Shown here in pieces: positions 61,450 to 64,000 of a stretch of 64,000 nucleotides of DNA; within the stretch, counting starts at the first letter, position 1; each line of letters begins with the position of its first letter. Origin of the DNA: GCA-2725625 sp964574215 (GTDB lineage Bacteria > Pseudomonadota > Alphaproteobacteria > Rhodospirillales > UBA2165); the NCBI GenBank assembly GCA_964574215.1, contig CAZNLR010000004.1, positions 62,001 to 126,000 of the forward strand, written 5' to 3'. A model generated the notes under the pieces. It searched no databases and was not told the origin of the DNA. It saw only the letters and a list, made by a program, of their open reading frames with translations. The translations under genes were made by a program, and so were the position numbers.

Positions 61450-62754
61450 ATGTCCGGAACTCTCATTGGTTTTATTGGCCTTGCCGCGCTTTTTATTCTG
61501 CTGATCATCCGCGTCCCGGTGGCCATGTCGATGCTCATCGTCGGCTTTGTCGGTACGGCTGTGATGAACGGATTGGCGCCGGCCTATGCCGCACTGAGCG
61601 GCGAGACCATCGAGATAACCACCTTCTTCCCGCTGTTAGTCGTGCCGCTTTTCGTCCTGATGGGAAATCTGGCGGGCATTTCGGGCATGAGCCGTGATCT
61701 CTATGACGCGGCGTACGCCTGGTTTGGACATTTCCGTGGCGGGCTGGCCTCGGCAACCATCGCCGGTTGCGCGGGCTTTGCCGCCTTAAGCGGTTCGTCA
61801 ATTGCCTCCGCCGTGACCATGGGACGGGTGGCCCTGCCGGAAATGAAACGCTTCAATTACGGCGACAGTCTGGCCACGGGCAGCGTCGCCGCCGGCGGCA
61901 CCCTGGGCATTCTGATCCCGCCCTCCACCGGCATGGTGATTTACGCCATCCTGACGGAACAATCGATCGGTAAATTGTTCATGGCCGGGGTCTTTCCGGG
62001 GTTGCTGTTGACGGCCTTGTTTCTGATTTCCATTGCCATCGTTACCAGAATATGGCCGCATCTGGGCCCGGCCGGACCAAGCGTTGAATTTAGCGAAAAA
62101 ATGCGCTCCTTGTTGCGGGCGTCGACCATCGTTGGCATTGTGGTGGTGACCATCGGCGGTATCTATGCCGGCGTCTTTACACCCGTTGAGGCAGCCGGTG
62201 TCGGCGCCTTTTTGACCTTTATCGTGGCCCTGCTCCGCCGCACTTTAAGCCGAAAAAATATCAGGTTTGTCGTTCTTCAAACCCTGCGCACCTCGGCGAC
62301 GGTGTTCATGATTCTAATTGGCGCCCACGTCTTTGTCCCCTTCATGGCGCTGACGGAAATCCCTTCCGATATGGTTAGTTTCCTCACCGGCCTGGATGTG
62401 GGTGATCTCGGCATATTGATTATTATTCTGGCCACCTATATCGCCCTCGGCACGTTTCTGGAGGGCATTGCCATGTTGGTTTTGACATTGCCCATCGTTT
62501 ATCCGCTGATCCTGGAAATGGGACTTAGTCCCATTTGGTTCGGCGTCATTGCCGTCATCGTGCTGGAAATGGGACTGATTTCGCCGCCGGTGGGTGTGAA
62601 TGTGTTTGTCGTCAAAGGTATTGCGCCCGAAGTTCCCATGAACACCATTTTCCGCGGCATCTGGCCCTTTTGGATATCCATGGCGGTTTGCCTGGCGATC
62701 CTGGTGGCGTTCCCGGAAATCGCATTATTTTTGCCGAACACAATGTTCGACTGA
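61450..62754 (+). CDS. TRAP transporter large permease DctM-type
   Basis: A 434-residue permease with about twelve hydrophobic segments and family motifs GLAALFILLIIRVPVAMSMLIVGFVG, GNLAGISGMSRDLYDAAYAWFGHFRGGLA, AAGGTLGILIPPSTGMVIYAI and EMGLISPPVGVNVFVVKG. It uses a sodium or proton gradient to import the DctP ligand. It starts 10 bp after dctQ and is followed by a small gene 38 bp later. Confidence 0.95.
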   Translation: MSGTLIGFIGLAALFILLIIRVPVAMSMLIVGFVGTAVMNGLAPAYAALSGETIEITTFFPLLVVPLFVLMGNLAGISGMSRDLYDAAYAWFGHFRGGLASATIAGCAGFAALSGSSIASAVTMGRVALPEMKRFNYGDSLATGSVAAGGTLGILIPPSTGMVIYAILTEQSIGKLFMAGVFPGLLLTALFLISIAIVTRIWPHLGPAGPSVEFSEKMRSLLRASTIVGIVVVTIGGIYAGVFTPVEAAGVGAFLTFIVALLRRTLSRKNIRFVVLQTLRTSATVFMILIGAHVFVPFMALTEIPSDMVSFLTGLDVGDLGILIIILATYIALGTFLEGIAMLVLTLPIVYPLILEMGLSPIWFGVIAVIVLEMGLISPPVGVNVFVVKGIAPEVPMNTIFRGIWPFWISMAVCLAILVAFPEIALFLPNTMFD

Positions 62755-62792
62755 TATATTTTTACCTTAGATTTTGCAGCAAGGAGAATGCG

Positions 62793-63110
62793 ATGATTGG
62801 CGAGCTCGTCAAGTATCCGGCGCCCGCGGGGTTGAGCCGGGAGGAAATAATCAAGGACGCTCAGGGGGTCGTGTCCAGATGGCAGGCTGAACCTCAGCTG
62901 ATCCGCAAACATTTTCTGTGGAGCGACGACAAGGAATGGGTTTCCGGTTTCTATTTATGGCATTCCCGGGAAGCCGCCGAACAGGCCCACAACGCTGAAT
63001 GGCGAGAGGCCGTGAAAGAGCGGACGGGTAAAGTCCCGGAAATCTCCTACTTCGACGCCTTCATGATTTTGGATAATGAAACCGGTGACGTGACGGTGAA
63101 CGGTGAATGA
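62793..63110 (+). CDS. Small monooxygenase-like protein (YdhR-type)
   Basis: A 105-residue protein MIGELVKYPAPAGLSREEIIKDAQGVVSRWQAEPQLIRKHFLW, SGFYLWHSREAAEQAHNAEWREAV and EISYFDAFMILDNETG, matching the YdhR/ferredoxin-like ABM fold. Start ATG 62793 has AAGGAG upstream; a closer ATG is followed at once by a stop. It lies in the TRAP transporter operon, so it may act on the transported compound; the role is unknown. Confidence 0.75.
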   Translation: MIGELVKYPAPAGLSREEIIKDAQGVVSRWQAEPQLIRKHFLWSDDKEWVSGFYLWHSREAAEQAHNAEWREAVKERTGKVPEISYFDAFMILDNETGDVTVNGE

Positions 63111-63128
63111 ACCGGCTGCCGCCTAAAG

Positions 63129-63153
63129 AACCCGATCCCTAAAGGATAGGGTT
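63129..63153 (+). promoter_or_regulatory. Hairpin before the TauE/SafE gene
   Basis: AACCC, G, ATCC (63129-63138) pairs with GGAT, A, GGGTT (63144-63153) around a 5-nt loop, with one mismatch. It lies just before the ribosome binding site of the next gene. No T run follows. Confidence 0.4.
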
Positions 63154-63167
63154 CGGAGAAAAATAAA

Positions 63168-63920
63168 ATTCTTTCCTTACCGATATTACTGCTCCTTGCC
63201 TTGATCCTGTTTCTCATCGGCATGCTGATCGGTGCCGTCAGTCTGGGCGGTATCCTGATGGTGCCGGCCATCGTTCTGCTGGCCAAAATTGATATTCATG
63301 TGGTGGTCGCTTCAGCTATTTTTAGTGCCCTGTTCACGGGAATGTTGGGAACGTACATTTACGTTCGCCGAGGTGCCGTTAATTGGCGGCTGTGCCTGTT
63401 CCTGAGTCTCGGCGCCGCTTTCGGCGCCTATGCCGGGTCGGCTCTCCTCGTCCGGCTAAGCGGAACCGTCATCGAAATCATTGTCGGCATAGCCGTATTG
63501 GTCACCGGGATTCACTCCCTTATGGGTAAGCATGATTCCGCGAGCGAACGTTCCGGTCTCGGCAAAATCGCCACCATTGTCGTCGGATTGATTACCGGTT
63601 TCGGGTCGGCGATCAGCGGCGCTGCTGGTCCGTTGATTCTGGTGCCGATGTTATTGTGGTTGAAAATTCCCGTGGTAACGGCTGTCGCCCTCGGCCAGAC
63701 CATTCAGATACCGGTGGCGGCTGTGGCGACTTTGCGTAACTATCAATCGGGCATCGTCGATTTTGAGCTCGGGTTCCTGATCGCAATTTGTTTGGTAGTG
63801 GGCGTTGCCATCGGCGCGCGGCTGTCCGCGGCCATTCCCATACACGCCTTCACAAAAATCGTTGCCGCGGTACTCATCGGAACGGCGGTATTGATGTTTG
63901 GACGGATTGTGACCGGGTGA
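63168..63920 (+). CDS. TauE/SafE-family sulfite exporter, start uncertain
   Basis: A membrane protein with about seven to eight hydrophobic segments and TauE/SafE features: LFLIGMLIGAVSLGGILMVPAIVLL, FSALFTGMLGTYIYVRRG and the second-half copy ITGFGSAISGAAGPLILVPMLLWL. It exports a sulfite- or organosulfur-like anion. The frame start is TTG 63201, which cuts the first helix. ATT 63168, nine bases after GGAG, restores it (250 residues), so translation may begin there. Confidence 0.85.
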   Translation: MLSLPILLLLALILFLIGMLIGAVSLGGILMVPAIVLLAKIDIHVVVASAIFSALFTGMLGTYIYVRRGAVNWRLCLFLSLGAAFGAYAGSALLVRLSGTVIEIIVGIAVLVTGIHSLMGKHDSASERSGLGKIATIVVGLITGFGSAISGAAGPLILVPMLLWLKIPVVTAVALGQTIQIPVAAVATLRNYQSGIVDFELGFLIAICLVVGVAIGARLSAAIPIHAFTKIVAAVLIGTAVLMFGRIVTG

Positions 63921-63965
63921 GAGACACGGTTTGTTGCCGGGCTCAATCCCTCCTATAAATAAACC

Positions 63966-64000
63966 ATGACCGATCAATGGCAGTTCTGGATCGACCGGGG
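63966..64000 (+). CDS. 5-oxoprolinase / hydantoinase-like protein, 5' end only
   Basis: The last 35 bases encode MTDQWQFWIDRG, the start expected for 5-oxoprolinase/hydantoinase A-B fusions (FWIDRGGTFTDV), which are ATP-dependent openers of oxoproline-like lactams. The gene continues beyond the window. As only 11 residues are visible, the assignment rests on that motif and on the neighbouring transporter. Confidence 0.45.
   Translation, partial: MTDQWQFWIDR

Overview
The window looks like a chromosomal contig of an alphaproteobacterium, probably near the Rhodospirillales. The evidence is the gene order ubiE-mutM-rpsT-dnaA-dnaN-recF-gyrB, a DUF3126 protein, a two-domain dCTP deaminase, a fused HldE, and TRAP and TauE transporters. 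By eye the coding DNA is GC-rich with AT-rich intergenic stretches. A run of ten Ns at 38407-38416 shows it is an assembled draft sequence. Assignments rest on reading translated sequence and motifs; no database search was possible.

Layout. 0-10 kb: quinone methylation, base-excision repair and the replication genes dnaA, dnaN, recF, gyrB. 10-17 kb: a pentapeptide-repeat protein, a PBP1A transglycosylase/transpeptidase, a cluster of palindromic repeats, and a minus-strand operon of an LPS-type oxidoreductase (frame broken), HldE and a methyltransferase. 17-24 kb: a glutathione S-transferase with an in-frame TGA exactly at its redox cysteine (candidate selenoprotein), an EamA exporter, DUF3126, an old-yellow-enzyme flavoprotein with an altered iron-sulfur motif, and small proteins. 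24-34 kb: a metallo-beta-lactamase lipoprotein, a DUF427-cyclase fusion, an aldolase/dehydrogenase, an orphan LsrF, an AT-rich spacer with a cluster of DnaA boxes (candidate oriC), dcd, a dienelactone hydrolase, a PDZ-M48 lipoprotein and a DUF2189 membrane protein.

34-39 kb is a cytochrome c oxidase operon (II, I, III, III, IV plus a small exported protein). 39.4-42.6 kb is a 3.2 kb insertion carrying a large membrane protein and an FkbM methyltransferase; it is bounded by a 31-bp direct repeat of the 3' end of the RNase P RNA gene, which follows on the minus strand. 43-51 kb holds an exported caspase-like protease with a partner protein, an exported phosphoesterase, a TPR protein, a diguanylate cyclase response regulator, a GNAT acetyltransferase and a FixJ-like regulator. 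51-57.6 kb holds AmpD, an EamA exporter, a DjlA-like protein, an O-GlcNAc-transferase-like protein, a DUF3750 protein and PobA between two imperfect 67-bp repeats. 57.8-64 kb holds a PAS histidine kinase, a 35-residue membrane protein, a complete DctPQM TRAP transporter, a small monooxygenase-like protein, a TauE/SafE exporter and the first codons of a 5-oxoprolinase-like gene.

The main points for a second look are the Sec-type GST, the rnpB-targeted island, the DnaA-box cluster away from dnaA, the dispersed palindromic repeat, and several genes whose best start is a near-cognate codon (ATA, ATC, ATT, ACG).
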